64,000 bases of DNA, taken from positions 124,001 through 188,000 of the forward strand of contig NZ_VFPU01000003.1 of assembly GCF_006716885.1 (NCBI RefSeq). Direction: 5' to 3'. The position numbers were made by a program, and so were the translations under genes. Of this stretch, positions 40,550-49,622 are shown piece by piece. The notes under the pieces were generated by a model. That model saw nothing but the letters and a program-made list of their open reading frames with translations, did no database searches and had not been told where the DNA came from. Position 1 is the first letter of the stretch. Each line of letters starts with the position of its first letter. This stretch comes from Ornithinimicrobium humiphilum (GTDB lineage: Bacteria > Actinomycetota > Actinomycetes > Actinomycetales > Dermatophilaceae).

Positions 40550-41434
40550 GTGAGCCTTCCCCCGGCCGGAGAGCACGGCGGCGACGGTCCTGCGGTGGCG
40601 GCCGCGCTGGGGCTCGACCCCGCGGACCTGCTCGACCTCTCCCAGAACATGAACCCCCTGGCGCCCCCCGTGGCGCCCCTGGTGAGCCGCCACCTCGACG
40701 CGCTCGGCCGCTATCCCGACGACCGTCCCGCGACCGCCCTGCTGGCCGGTGTCCTGGGGGTGGACCGCGAGCGCGTGCTGCTGACCAACGGCGGCAGCGA
40801 GGCCATCTCCCTGGTGACCGCCGTGCTCGGCGGACGGGTGCGCGGCGAGCCGGAGTTCGGGCTGCACCCCCGCGGGCAGCAGGGCCCGGTGTGGCGCACC
40901 GACCCCCACAGCCCGACCGGGCACCTCGCCGGTCCCGACGAGCACGCGGACGTCTGGGACGAGGCCTTCTACGCGCTGGCGACGGGCCGGTGGACCGCGG
41001 GCCGCGAGGGCGTGGTCGTCGTCGGCTCGCTCACCAAGACCTTCGCCTGCCCCGGCCTGCGGCTGGGCTACGTGCTGGCCGATCCCGACGTCGTGGGCCG
41101 GTGCGCGGCGCTGCAGCCGCACTGGTCGGTGAGCACCCTCGCGCTGGCCGTGCTGCCGGACCTGCTGGAGAGCGCCGACCTGCCCGCGTGGTCGGCCGGC
41201 GTCACCACGCTGCGGGCCGAGCTGACCGACCTCCTGCGCGGCCACGGCCTGACCGTGTCCGCCGGGGACGCGCCGTGGGTCCTGGTCGACGAGCCGGGCC
41301 TGCGCGAGCGCCTCGCGCCCCACGGCGTGCTGGTCCGCGACTGCCGCAGCTTCGGGTTGCCGGGCGTGGCCCGGGTGGCCGTGCCCGACGCGGCCGGGCT
41401 GGACCGGCTGTCCGCCGCCCTCGACCGGCTCTGA
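40550..41434 (+). CDS. cobC: CobC-like PLP aminotransferase (threonine-phosphate decarboxylase type)
   Basis: Class I/II aminotransferase of 294 aa in the cobalamin gene block. LLDLSQNMNPLAPPV at the start and SLTKTFACPGLRLGYV (Schiff-base Lys) are typical of the CobC/CobD-type enzymes; WRTDPHSPTGHLAG replaces the usual PNNPTG. In this pathway it would supply (R)-1-aminopropan-2-ol phosphate for the CbiB step. It is short (the enzyme is usually 330-360 aa) because the large middle domain is compact, as in other actinobacterial versions. GTG after AGGAGG by seven bases. The riboswitch lies downstream, so this gene is not under its control. Confidence 0.75.
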   Translation: MSLPPAGEHGGDGPAVAAALGLDPADLLDLSQNMNPLAPPVAPLVSRHLDALGRYPDDRPATALLAGVLGVDRERVLLTNGGSEAISLVTAVLGGRVRGEPEFGLHPRGQQGPVWRTDPHSPTGHLAGPDEHADVWDEAFYALATGRWTAGREGVVVVGSLTKTFACPGLRLGYVLADPDVVGRCAALQPHWSVSTLALAVLPDLLESADLPAWSAGVTTLRAELTDLLRGHGLTVSAGDAPWVLVDEPGLRERLAPHGVLVRDCRSFGLPGVARVAVPDAAGLDRLSAALDRL

Positions 41435-41461
41435 GCGGGGTCGGCGCCGCTCCTGCGGAGC

Positions 41462-41600
41462 GGTAGGCTGGTCCACGTCTGGCAGACGAAGTCCGGTGAG
41501 AACCCGGCACTGACCCGCAACGGTGGAGTTCCCCGAGCCCTGGCTCGAGGGGACGGAGTCCGGTCGAACTGCCCGACGATCCGTACCACTCGCCCTCGAG
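41462..41600 (+). promoter_or_regulatory. Cobalamin riboswitch (aptamer, approximate limits)
   Basis: GAAGTCCGGTGAGAACCCGG at 41488-41507, followed by CACTGACCCGCAACGGTG, matches the cobalamin aptamer core (B12-box region); GGAGTCCGGTCGAACTGCCCGAC further on provides the closing elements. It stands between cobC and btuF. The expression platform probably follows to about 41660: GACGG...CCGTC can form a hairpin, and the btuF ribosome site AGGAGG is close to the ATG at 41686. It would switch off the import/salvage operon when adenosylcobalamin is abundant. Confidence 0.9.
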
Positions 41601-41685
41601 GACCCAAGGGCTGGTTCGGACGGCGGATCCCGTCTCGCGGACTGTCGCTCGAGCAAGCACCAGACCTCGACGACAGGAGGACCCG

Positions 41686-42663
41686 ATGACGCATCCTGCC
41701 CCCACCCACCTGCTGCGCGCGCCCGCCGCCCTGCTGGCGGCGACGCTCGTCCTCGCGGCCTGCGGGTCAGCGACCGACGACGCGACCGACACGGCCGCAC
41801 CGGCGGCGAGCACCGACACCGACGCTGCCAGCGCCCCGGCGAGCGACTTCCCCGTGACCCTGCCCGACGGCACCGTCCTGGAGGAGCGCCCCGAGCGCAT
41901 CGTCTCGCTGTCCCCCTCCGCCACCGAGATCCTCTTCGCCATCGGCGCCGGCGACCAGGTCGTGGCCGCCGACGAGTTCTCGACCTATCCCGCCGAGGCA
42001 CCGACGACCGACCTGTCGGGCTTCGACCCCAACGTCGAGGCGATCCTCGGCTACGAGCCCGACCTCGTCGTCATCGCCAACGACATCGACGACCTCAAGG
42101 CCTCGCTCGAGGCGCTCGACGTCCCGGTGCTGGTCAACGCCGCCCCGGCCGACATCGAGAGCGGCTACGCCGGCCTGGCCGACCTCGCCCTGGCGACCGG
42201 CCACGTCGACGAGGGCGCGGCCGTCGTCGAGCAGATGCGCGCCGACGTCGCCGCCGCCCTGGAGAAGGCCCCCCGCGGCGCCGGCCTCCGCGTCTACCAC
42301 GAGCTCGACGAGACGCTCTACGCCGCGAGCAGCGCCAGCTTCATCGGCTCCGTCTACACCGAGCTCGGCGCCGTGAACATCGCCGACGAGGCCGACACGG
42401 AACAGACCGGCTACCCACAGCTGACCGAGGAGGCCGTCGTCGACGCCAACCCGCAGCTCGTCGTGATCTCGGACGCGGCGATCTACACCGTCGACGACGT
42501 CGCGGCCCGCCCTGGGTGGGCCGAGGTCGACGCCGTCCGCACCGGCAGCATCGTGGCCGTCGACGCCGACATCTCCTCGCGCTGGGGCCCGCGCCTGCCC
42601 GAGCTGATCGACACCCTCGCCGAGGCGATGTCGGCCGTCCCGGTCGCCGCGGGCAGCCGCTGA
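41686..42663 (+). CDS. btuF: Cobalamin/cobinamide ABC transporter substrate-binding lipoprotein
   Basis: Periplasmic-binding-fold lipoprotein of 325 aa, family of BtuF. Lipobox LVLAACG near residue 26, then an acidic linker. RIVSLSPSATEILFAIGAGDQVVAAD and LSGFDPNVEAILGYEPDLVV are standard for vitamin B12/iron-chelate binding proteins. It presents corrinoids to BtuC. First gene after the riboswitch, so directly regulated by it. AGGAGG seven bases before the ATG. Confidence 0.9.
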   Translation: MTHPAPTHLLRAPAALLAATLVLAACGSATDDATDTAAPAASTDTDAASAPASDFPVTLPDGTVLEERPERIVSLSPSATEILFAIGAGDQVVAADEFSTYPAEAPTTDLSGFDPNVEAILGYEPDLVVIANDIDDLKASLEALDVPVLVNAAPADIESGYAGLADLALATGHVDEGAAVVEQMRADVAAALEKAPRGAGLRVYHELDETLYAASSASFIGSVYTELGAVNIADEADTEQTGYPQLTEEAVVDANPQLVVISDAAIYTVDDVAARPGWAEVDAVRTGSIVAVDADISSRWGPRLPELIDTLAEAMSAVPVAAGSR

Positions 42664-42683
42664 GCAGCCGGACGGGCCCGTCC

Positions 42684-43766
42684 ATGACCACCACCCACCC
42701 GCCCCGGCCGGCGGACGCGCTGGAGGACGCCGCCCGGCGGGCCTACCGGCTGCCGCTGCCGGCGGTGCTCGGCGCCTCGGCCGTCCTGATCCTCGTCGGG
42801 CTGGCGTCCGTCTCCCAGGGCGCGGCCGGGCTGCCCCTGGAGGGGGTGGCGCGCTCCCTCGTGGGCGCGCTGCCCTGGGTCGACGTGCCGCAGACCCTGA
42901 CCCCGCAGCAGGAGTCGCTGCTGTGGCAGATCCGCCTGCCCCGGACCGTCCTGGGCGGCCTCGTCGGGGCGTCGCTGGCGATGGCCGGCGCCGGCTACCA
43001 GGGCGTCTTCCGCAACCCGCTCGCCGACCCCTACCTGCTCGGGGTCTCGGCCGGGGCCGGCCTCGGCGCCGTGCTCGCGCTCGGCTTCGGGCTCGACCTG
43101 TCCTGGGGCCCGGTCGGCGCGCTGCCGGCCGCCGCCTTCGTCGGCGCGGTCCTGGCGGTGACCGGTTCGGTGGTCGTGGCGCGGGGCTCCTTCCGGGACC
43201 CCGCGACGCTGCTCCTCGCCGGGGTCGCGATGGCTGCCCTCTTCTCCGCCACCCAGACCTTCGCCCTGCAGAAGCTCGACGAGTCGCGCTCCCGAGAGGT
43301 GCTCTCGTGGCTCTTCGGACGGCTGGCGACGCACGGCTGGCAGCCGGTCACGCTGCTGCTGCCCTACGTCCTGCTCGCCGGCGTCGTCCTCCTGCTCCAC
43401 GCCCGGCACCTCGACGTGCTGCGGCTCGGTGACGACGAGGCGCGCGCCCTGGGCCTGCACCCGGCGCGCTCCCGACTCGTCGTCGTCGGTGCGGCCACGC
43501 TCATCACCGCGGCCGCGGTGTCCGTGAGCGGGCTCATCGCCTTCGTCGGGCTCGTCACCCCCCACCTGGTCCGGCTCCTCGTGGGCCACTCCTACCGGGT
43601 CATCGTCCCCCTCTCGGGGCTGGTCGGAGCCGCCTTCCTGGCGCTGACCGACATCGGGGCCCGCACCCTGGCCGCCCCGGCCGAGCTGCCCGTGGGGATC
43701 ATCACGGCCTTCGTCGGGGCACCCTTCTTCTGCATCGTCCTGTGGCGCGGGAGGCACGACGCATGA
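42684..43766 (+). CDS. btuC: Cobalamin ABC transporter permease
   Basis: Membrane protein of 360 aa in the FecCD/BtuC family, about 10 helices. WQIRLPRTVLGGLVGASLAMAGAGYQGVFRNPLADPYLLGVSAGAGLGAVL is the diagnostic N-terminal block; VSGLIAFVGLVTPHLVRLL the later one. Pairs with BtuD, whose gene start overlaps the stop. The ATG chosen is 20 bases after the btuF stop; the long in-frame upstream frame runs across btuF and is a shadow. Confidence 0.9.
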   Translation: MTTTHPPRPADALEDAARRAYRLPLPAVLGASAVLILVGLASVSQGAAGLPLEGVARSLVGALPWVDVPQTLTPQQESLLWQIRLPRTVLGGLVGASLAMAGAGYQGVFRNPLADPYLLGVSAGAGLGAVLALGFGLDLSWGPVGALPAAAFVGAVLAVTGSVVVARGSFRDPATLLLAGVAMAALFSATQTFALQKLDESRSREVLSWLFGRLATHGWQPVTLLLPYVLLAGVVLLLHARHLDVLRLGDDEARALGLHPARSRLVVVGAATLITAAAVSVSGLIAFVGLVTPHLVRLLVGHSYRVIVPLSGLVGAAFLALTDIGARTLAAPAELPVGIITAFVGAPFFCIVLWRGRHDA

Positions 43767-44620
43767 CCACCGCCGACCTGACCCCCGCCGCCGCCCTGCG
43801 CGCGCACGACCTGCGGGTCGCCTACGACGGCACCGAGGTGCTCCGCGGCATGGACCTCGAGCTCCGCACCGGGGAGTGGCTCGGCCTCATCGGCCCCAAC
43901 GGCTCGGGCAAGTCGACCCTGCTGCGGGCGCTCGTCGGGCTCGTGCCCAGCTCCGGCTCGGTCGAGCTGGGCACGGGCGGGACGCCCGGGCCGACCGACC
44001 TCTCCCTCATGCCGCAGTCCCCCGAGCTGCCCCCCGGGATGACCGTCGTCGAGTACGTCCTCCTCGGGCGCACCGCCCACCTGGGCTGGCTGCGCTCGGA
44101 GTCCGAGTCCGACCGCAGGGTCGCCATCGACGTGCTGCGCCGGCTGGGCCTGGCGTCCTTCGCCGGGCGCACCGTGCGCCAGCTCTCGGGCGGCGAGGCG
44201 CAGCGCGTCGTCATCGCCCGCGCCCTCGCCCAGCAGTCGCCCGTCCTGCTCCTCGACGAGCCCACCAGCGCCCTCGACGTCGGCCACCAGGTGGAGGTCC
44301 TCGAGCTCGTCGACGAGCTGCGGCGCGAGGACGGCCTCACCGTCGTGGCGGCCATGCACGACCTGGGCACGGCCGCCCGCTACGCCGACCGGCTGGCCCT
44401 CCTGGACCGCGGCTCGCTGGCCGCGCTCGGCTCCCCGGCCGAGGTGCTCTCGGAGGACCTCGTCTCCCGCGTCTACGGCCATCCCGTGCGCGTCCACGAG
44501 CTCGACGGCCACCTGGTCGTCGTGCCCGCGCCTCGCGTCCCCCGCCGGACCGGGGCACCCGGCCCCGTGCCGCTTCCCGTCCGGACCCGTCCACAACGGC
44601 CTGACCTGGGGGTATCGTGA
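43763..44620 (+). CDS. btuD: Cobalamin ABC transporter ATP-binding protein
   Basis: ATPase of 285 aa. Walker A GPNGSGKST (about 46-54), signature LSGGEAQR, Walker [13 protein letters not shown] and switch AAMHD are intact, matching the FepC/BtuD family. ATG overlaps the btuC stop by four bases. Residues after about 255 form a short Pro/Arg-rich tail. It energises corrinoid import. Confidence 0.9.
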   Translation: MTTADLTPAAALRAHDLRVAYDGTEVLRGMDLELRTGEWLGLIGPNGSGKSTLLRALVGLVPSSGSVELGTGGTPGPTDLSLMPQSPELPPGMTVVEYVLLGRTAHLGWLRSESESDRRVAIDVLRRLGLASFAGRTVRQLSGGEAQRVVIARALAQQSPVLLLDEPTSALDVGHQVEVLELVDELRREDGLTVVAAMHDLGTAARYADRLALLDRGSLAALGSPAEVLSEDLVSRVYGHPVRVHELDGHLVVVPAPRVPRRTGAPGPVPLPVRTRPQRPDLGVS

Positions 44621-44787
44621 CCCTTCCCAGCGCACCCGGTCGTGCCGAGCGGGCACACTGGGGTCGTTCGGCGTGGCACGCAGGGTCGCCGACCCTCCTC
44701 GCCGCGAGCAAGGCGCTCGCCCTACCGGGTGCCCTGCTGACACGGGGTGCCCGGCCCGAGGCCGGAGCACGGAACAGGGAAGGACGC

Positions 44788-46335
44788 ATGGCCGGGGAGG
44801 CAGCAGCGAGGCGTTCCTCCACCACGCGGGGGGCCGTGATGGTCGTCGGGACCACCAGCGGCTCGGGCAAGTCCACCGTGGTGGCGTCGCTGTGCCGCGC
44901 CCTGGCGCGCCGTGGTGTGCGGGTCGCGCCCTTCAAGGCGCAGAACATGTCCAACCACGCGGCGGTCACCCCCGACGGCGGCGAGATCGGCCGCTCCCAG
45001 GCGATGCAGGCGCTGGCCGCCGGCGTCGAGACCGACCGCCGGATGGGCCCGGTCCTGCTCAAGCCGTCCGCGAACGGCACCTCCCACGTGGTCGTGATGG
45101 GCGAGGAGATCGCCGTCGACGACGCCCTCTCCTACGGCGACCGCGCCGAGACGGTCCGCCCGGTCGTCCTCGACGCCCTGGCCTCGCTGCGCCAGGAGCA
45201 CGACGTGGTGGTCCTCGAGGGCGCCGGCGGCGCCGCCGAGATCAACCTGCTCGAGCGCGACGTCGTCAACCTGCCGCTGGCCGCGGCGGCCGGGGTGCCC
45301 GCCGTGCTCGTCGTGGACATCGACCGCGGCGGCTCCTTCGCCTCCGCCTACGGCACCTGGGCCCTCCTGCCCGAGCACCTGCGCTCCACCCTGCGCGGCT
45401 TCGTGCTCAACGGCTTCCGGGGCGACGCCTCGCTGCTGGCCGACGGTCTGGCGGACCTCGAGCGCCGCACCGGCGTGCCCGTCCTCGGGGTGCTCCCCCA
45501 CCTGGGCGACCACCTCATGCTCGGCGTCGAGGACTCGCTCGACCTCGTGGGCTTCCGCCTGCCCGTCCCGCAGGTGACCGACCCCGTGCGCGTCGCGGTG
45601 GTCCGGCTGCCCCACCTGGCCAACCCCTCCGACCTCGACCCGCTCCTGCTGGAGCCCTCCGTCGAGGTGCGGTGGGCCACCCGGCCCGGTGACCTCGAGG
45701 ACGCCGACCTGGTCGTCCTCCCCGGCAGCCGGGCCACGGTCGCCGACCTCGCCTGGCTGCGCGAGCGCGACCTCGACCGGGCGCTGACGACCCTCGACCG
45801 GCGGGTCCGGCTGTTCGGGCTGTGCGCCGGTTACCAGATGCTCGGCACGCTCATCCACGACGACCTGGAGTCGGGCGCCGGCACGGTGGAGGGGCTCGGG
45901 CTGCTCCCGGTCGAGACCACCTTCGAGCGCCCCAAGGTCGTCACCCGCTCCCGCGGCCGGGTGGTCGGCACCGAGATCCCCGTCGAGGGCTACCAGATCC
46001 GGTGGGGCCGGCTGACCCGCACCGGCGGTCACGCGCTCTTCGAGCTCGAGCAGGAGGACGGCACCACCGTCCAGGAGGGCTGCGTCACGGACCGCCACAT
46101 CCGCGGCACCAGCCTGCACGGGGTCTTCGACTGCGACCGGCTGCGTCACGCCCTGCTGTGGAAGGTCGCCGCCGCCCGCCGCCGCACCTTCGTGCCCTCC
46201 CCGACCTCCTACGCCGAGGCGCTGAGCGCCCACGTCGACCACCTGGCCGACTGGGTCGAGGAGCACCTCGACCTCGACTCCGTCCTCGAGCTCGCGGGGC
46301 AGGCCTCCGCACCCGGCCAGGAGCCGGGGTGGTGA
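44788..46335 (+). CDS. cobQ: Cobyric acid synthase
   Basis: ATP-dependent glutamine amidotransferase of 515 aa, the usual length, that amidates adenosylcobyrinic acid a,c-diamide to cobyric acid. N-terminal P-loop GTTSGSGKST and KAQNMSNHAAV; C-terminal GATase with the nucleophile Cys in LFGLCAGYQMLG and the His in GTSLHGVF. In a window that has no other corrin-ring genes, its presence means it can finish imported cobyrinic diamide. ATG after GGGAAGGA; the 167-base spacer after btuD holds no convincing second riboswitch. Confidence 0.93.
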   Translation: MAGEAAARRSSTTRGAVMVVGTTSGSGKSTVVASLCRALARRGVRVAPFKAQNMSNHAAVTPDGGEIGRSQAMQALAAGVETDRRMGPVLLKPSANGTSHVVVMGEEIAVDDALSYGDRAETVRPVVLDALASLRQEHDVVVLEGAGGAAEINLLERDVVNLPLAAAAGVPAVLVVDIDRGGSFASAYGTWALLPEHLRSTLRGFVLNGFRGDASLLADGLADLERRTGVPVLGVLPHLGDHLMLGVEDSLDLVGFRLPVPQVTDPVRVAVVRLPHLANPSDLDPLLLEPSVEVRWATRPGDLEDADLVVLPGSRATVADLAWLRERDLDRALTTLDRRVRLFGLCAGYQMLGTLIHDDLESGAGTVEGLGLLPVETTFERPKVVTRSRGRVVGTEIPVEGYQIRWGRLTRTGGHALFELEQEDGTTVQEGCVTDRHIRGTSLHGVFDCDRLRHALLWKVAAARRRTFVPSPTSYAEALSAHVDHLADWVEEHLDLDSVLELAGQASAPGQEPGW

Positions 46336-47057
46336 GGGGGGCCCCGCCCGTCCCGCTGCCCGCGCTCGCCCGGCACGACGGCGCCCTGACCTGGCACGTG
46401 CCCGCCGGCTGGTGGGCGCTGAGCGCGGCGGCGGTGGGCGGTGGGCTGGTGCGACCTCGCTGGGTGCTCAACGCCGCCGTCGACGCGGGCTTCTCCCGCA
46501 CCGACCTCGACGCGTGGGCCAGGGAGACCGCTGAGGTCCTCGGGCTGTCCGGCGACGGGTGCGCCCTGCTCACGGCCGCGGACGTCGCGCAGGTGGAGCA
46601 CACCGAGCGCGACGGCGCCGTGGTCTGGGCGACCGTCGGCGTCACCCGGCCGACCTGGCCGCACGACCCCCGCGCCGGCACGCTCGTCGCCCCGGGAGCG
46701 GAGGCGTCCGCCCCGGGAGCCACGGCCTACCCGTCCGACGGCCCGCCTCCGCCCGGGACCGTGAACATCGTCGTCGCCCTGCCCGTCCCCCTCACCGGCT
46801 CGGCCCTGGTGCAGGCGCTGGCGACCGTCACCGAGGCCAAGGCCCAGGTCCTCGTGCAGCGCGGCGTGCCCGGCACCGGGACCGCTAGCGACGCCGTCGT
46901 CGTGCTCGCCCCGGAGCCCGTGGACGGGCACGACGCCGTCGCCTTCGCGGGGGTGCGCTCGGAGTGGGGAGGCCGCCTCGCGCACGCCGTGCACGACGCC
47001 GTCTCGGCGGGGCTCGACGCGCACCCCTGGGTGCCGGGAGAGGACCCGGTGTGGTGA
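46332..47057 (+). CDS. cbiZ: Adenosylcobinamide amidohydrolase
   Basis: Protein of 241 aa of the CbiZ family, which removes the aminopropanol arm from adenosylcobinamide, giving adenosylcobyric acid. GGGLVRPRWVLNAAVD at the N-terminus and TVNIVVALPVPLTGSALVQALATVTEAKAQVL plus GVPGTGTASDAVVV in the middle are typical. The enzyme lets cells rework corrinoids with foreign lower ligands. GTG start overlaps the cobQ stop (GTGA), and the end overlaps the cbiB start, so translation is coupled. Confidence 0.88.
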   Translation: MRGAPPVPLPALARHDGALTWHVPAGWWALSAAAVGGGLVRPRWVLNAAVDAGFSRTDLDAWARETAEVLGLSGDGCALLTAADVAQVEHTERDGAVVWATVGVTRPTWPHDPRAGTLVAPGAEASAPGATAYPSDGPPPPGTVNIVVALPVPLTGSALVQALATVTEAKAQVLVQRGVPGTGTASDAVVVLAPEPVDGHDAVAFAGVRSEWGGRLAHAVHDAVSAGLDAHPWVPGEDPVW

Positions 47058-48004
47058 GCGCGCTCGGGTCCCGGGCGCTCGGCGTCGCGCTCGGCCTCCT
47101 CCTCGACCGCACCCTGGGCGAGCCGCCGACGCGCTGGCACCCGGTCGCCCGGTTCGGCACCGCGATGCAGGCCGTCGAGGGGCGCCTCTACGCCGACAGC
47201 CGCCCGCGGGGCGTCCTCCACGCCGCCATCGGCGTCGGCCTGGGGGCCGGCGGCGGGCTGCTCCTGCGCCGCACGCTCGGCCCGACCGCCTCCACCGCGG
47301 CCGCCGTGTGGATCGCGGGCGCCGGGAGAATGCTGCGCTCCACCGCCGCCGACATCGAGCGGCACCTCGTCGCCGACGACCTCGACGGAGCACGCGCCGC
47401 CCTGCCCTCGCTGGTCGGCCGTGACCCCTCGGCCCTCGACTCCTCGGGGGTCTGCGCGGCGGTCGTCGAGTCGCTCGCCGAGAACACCGTCGACGCCGTC
47501 GTCGCCCCGGCGCTGTGGGGCCTCGTCGGCGGCGCACCGGGCGCGCTCGCCCACCGGGCCACCAACACCATGGACGCGATGGTGGGGCACCGCTCGCCCC
47601 GCCACCTCCGCTACGGGTGGGCCTCGGCCCGCCTCGACGACGGTATGGCGTGGGTCCCGGCCCGCGCCCTCGCCGCCCTGGTCGCGGCGCTGGCCCCGTC
47701 GCGTGCCGCCGAGGTGGCGCGCCTGGTGCGGCGCGACGCCCCGGCCCACCCCTCGCCCAACGCCGGGGTGGCCGAGACCGCGGTCGCGGCCGCATTGGGC
47801 GTCGAGCTCGGGGGCCCGCTGTCCTACGCCGGCCGCGTCGAGGACCGGCCACGTCTCGGCGACGGGCCCCGGCCGGTCCCGGCCGACGTGAACCGGGCCC
47901 GCCGCCTCGTCGACCACGCCGAGCTCGCTCTCGTGGGCGCCTGCCTCGCCGTCGCCGCCACCGACGCCCTGCTGACCCGACGTCCCCGGAGGACCGCACC
48001 ATGA
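47054..48004 (+). CDS. cbiB: Adenosylcobinamide-phosphate synthase
   Basis: Membrane enzyme of 316 aa that attaches the aminopropanol (phosphate) group to cobyric acid. DRTLGEPPTRWHPVARFG at the start, VESLAENTVDAVVAP and HRATNTMDAMVGHRSPRH in the middle and HPSPNAGVAETAVAAALGV later are the family landmarks. About four to five hydrophobic segments. GTG start overlaps cbiZ (GTGA) and its stop overlaps cobU (ATGA). It works immediately after CbiZ. Confidence 0.92.
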   Translation: MSALGSRALGVALGLLLDRTLGEPPTRWHPVARFGTAMQAVEGRLYADSRPRGVLHAAIGVGLGAGGGLLLRRTLGPTASTAAAVWIAGAGRMLRSTAADIERHLVADDLDGARAALPSLVGRDPSALDSSGVCAAVVESLAENTVDAVVAPALWGLVGGAPGALAHRATNTMDAMVGHRSPRHLRYGWASARLDDGMAWVPARALAALVAALAPSRAAEVARLVRRDAPAHPSPNAGVAETAVAAALGVELGGPLSYAGRVEDRPRLGDGPRPVPADVNRARRLVDHAELALVGACLAVAATDALLTRRPRRTAP

Positions 48005-48525
48005 CCCTCACCCTCCTCACGGGTGGCGCGCGCAGCGGCAAGTCCGCCCTCGCCGTCCGCCGCGCCGCCCGCAGCGGGCTCCCGGTGGTCTTCGTCGCCA
48101 CCGGCGAGGCCCGCGACGACGAGATGGCCGACCGCATCGCCCGGCACCGGGAGGAACGCCCGGAGGGCTGGGCCACCGTCGAGGCCCCGCACGACCTCGT
48201 CGACGCCGTCCGCGTCCTGCCGCCCGACCACGTCGTGATCGTCGACTGCCTCTCGCTGTGGGTCTCCAACCTGATGGAGCGCGGCGACGACGAGGCCGCC
48301 ACGGTCGCCGCCGCCGACGAGCTGGGCCGCTGGGCCACGGCATACCCCGGGACCGTGCTGGTCGTGACCAACGAGGTCGGCCTCGGCATCGTCCCCATGC
48401 ACCCCGTCTCCCGCGACTACCGCGACCGGCTCGGCCGGGTCAACGCGACCGTCGCCGCGCACGCCGACCTCGCCCAGCTCGTGGTCGCCGGACGCACCCT
48501 GACCCTGGACCCGAGAGAGGACTGA
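48001..48525 (+). CDS. cobU: Adenosylcobinamide kinase / guanylyltransferase
   Basis: Bifunctional protein of 174 aa. The P-loop GGARSGKSALA (about 8-18), the conserved RHREERPEGWATVE and VDCLSLWVSNLM segments, and TNEVGLGIVP are hallmarks. It phosphorylates adenosylcobinamide and adds GMP to form GDP-cobinamide, the substrate of CobS. Start ATG at 48001 overlaps cbiB. One base separates its stop from the cobT start. Confidence 0.93.
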   Translation: MTLTLLTGGARSGKSALAVRRAARSGLPVVFVATGEARDDEMADRIARHREERPEGWATVEAPHDLVDAVRVLPPDHVVIVDCLSLWVSNLMERGDDEAATVAAADELGRWATAYPGTVLVVTNEVGLGIVPMHPVSRDYRDRLGRVNATVAAHADLAQLVVAGRTLTLDPRED

Positions 48526-48526
48526 C

Positions 48527-49621
48527 ATGACCGAGGACCGAACTCCGCTCGCGCTCGTGGAGCGGACGGTGGCGCGGATCGAGCCGTTCGACGCCGACGC
48601 GGCCGCCATCGTGGGTGCGGCCATGGACGGCAAGGTCAAGCCGCTCAAGAGCCTGGGCCGGCTGGAGGTGCTGGCCGGTCGGCTGGCCGGGATCCAGCGC
48701 ACCGCCGCCCCCCACGTCGACAGTCCCGCGGTCGTCATCTGCGCCGCCGACCACGGCCTCGCGGCCGGCGGCGTGAGCGCCTACCCGCAGGAGGTGACCG
48801 GGCTGATGCTGCAGGGCTTCGCCTCGGGCACCTCCGCCGTCGGCGTCCTCGCCCGGCAGTCCGGGGCCAGGCTGCTCGTCGCCGACCTCGGCGTGATCGC
48901 TCCCCCGCAGCTGCGCCCCGGCGACCACCCCGTCCTCGACCGGCGTGTCCGCTCCACCGGCACCGCCGACAGCTCGACCGGTCCCGCCATGACGCTCGAG
49001 GAGGCCCGGCAGGCGGTCGCCCACGGCATCGGGCTGGTCGAGGACCTCGTCGCCGACGGCGTCGACCTCGTCGCGCTGGGCGAGATGGGCATCGGCAACA
49101 CCGCCACCGCCAGCGCGCTCACGGCGGCGCTGCTCGGCCGCGAGCCGGCCCGGCTCGTCGGCCCCGGCACCGGGGTGCAGGGCGAGGCTCTCGCCCGCAA
49201 GGTGCGCAAGGTCGAGGAGGTCCTCGCGCGGCACGCCGACGCCCGCGACCCGTGGGACGTGCTGGCCCGCGTCGGCGGGCTGGAGATCGCGGCGCTCGCC
49301 GGGGTGGTCCTCGGCTGCGCCGCGCACCGCGTGCCGGTCCTGCTCGACGGTTTCATCACCACGTCGGCCGCGCTGGTCGCCTGGCGCCTGGCCCCGACCT
49401 GCACGCACACCATGATCGCAGGCCACCTGTCCCCCGAGCCGGGGCACCAGGTGCAGCTGGAGGCCCTGGGTCTGCGGCCCGTCCTCGACCTGGGTATGCG
49501 GCTGGGCGAGGGCAGCGGCGCCGCGCTGGCGATCCCCGTCCTCCGCTCGGCCGTCGCGGTGCTGCGCGAGATGGGCAGCTTTGCCGACCTCGGGCTCGCC
49601 GACGAGGCCCCACCCGCCTGA
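48527..49621 (+). CDS. cobT: Nicotinate-nucleotide--dimethylbenzimidazole phosphoribosyltransferase
   Basis: Protein of 364 aa that activates the lower-ligand base to the alpha-ribotide. KPLKSLGRLEVLAGRLAGIQ, CAADHGLAAGGVSAYPQEVT, GEMGIGNTATASALTAALLG and the catalytic Glu in MRLGEGSGAALAIP are visible. One base after cobU stop; AGAGAGGA upstream. It supplies alpha-ribazole phosphate for CobS next door. No bluB (DMB synthesis) gene is in view, so DMB may be imported or made elsewhere. Confidence 0.93.
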   Translation: MTEDRTPLALVERTVARIEPFDADAAAIVGAAMDGKVKPLKSLGRLEVLAGRLAGIQRTAAPHVDSPAVVICAADHGLAAGGVSAYPQEVTGLMLQGFASGTSAVGVLARQSGARLLVADLGVIAPPQLRPGDHPVLDRRVRSTGTADSSTGPAMTLEEARQAVAHGIGLVEDLVADGVDLVALGEMGIGNTATASALTAALLGREPARLVGPGTGVQGEALARKVRKVEEVLARHADARDPWDVLARVGGLEIAALAGVVLGCAAHRVPVLLDGFITTSAALVAWRLAPTCTHTMIAGHLSPEPGHQVQLEALGLRPVLDLGMRLGEGSGAALAIPVLRSAVAVLREMGSFADLGLADEAPPA

Positions 49622-49622
49622 C

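Noticed and set aside
41523..42683. Plus-strand open frame continuous from the riboswitch through btuF into btuC
   Set aside because: It is in a different frame from btuF and reads as Arg-rich noise before the btuC start at 42684. Only the btuC part is real.
44621..44787. Possible second cobalamin riboswitch before cobQ
   Set aside because: The spacer contains GC-rich short repeats but no GGTGAGAA-type core or B12 box, unlike 41462-41600.
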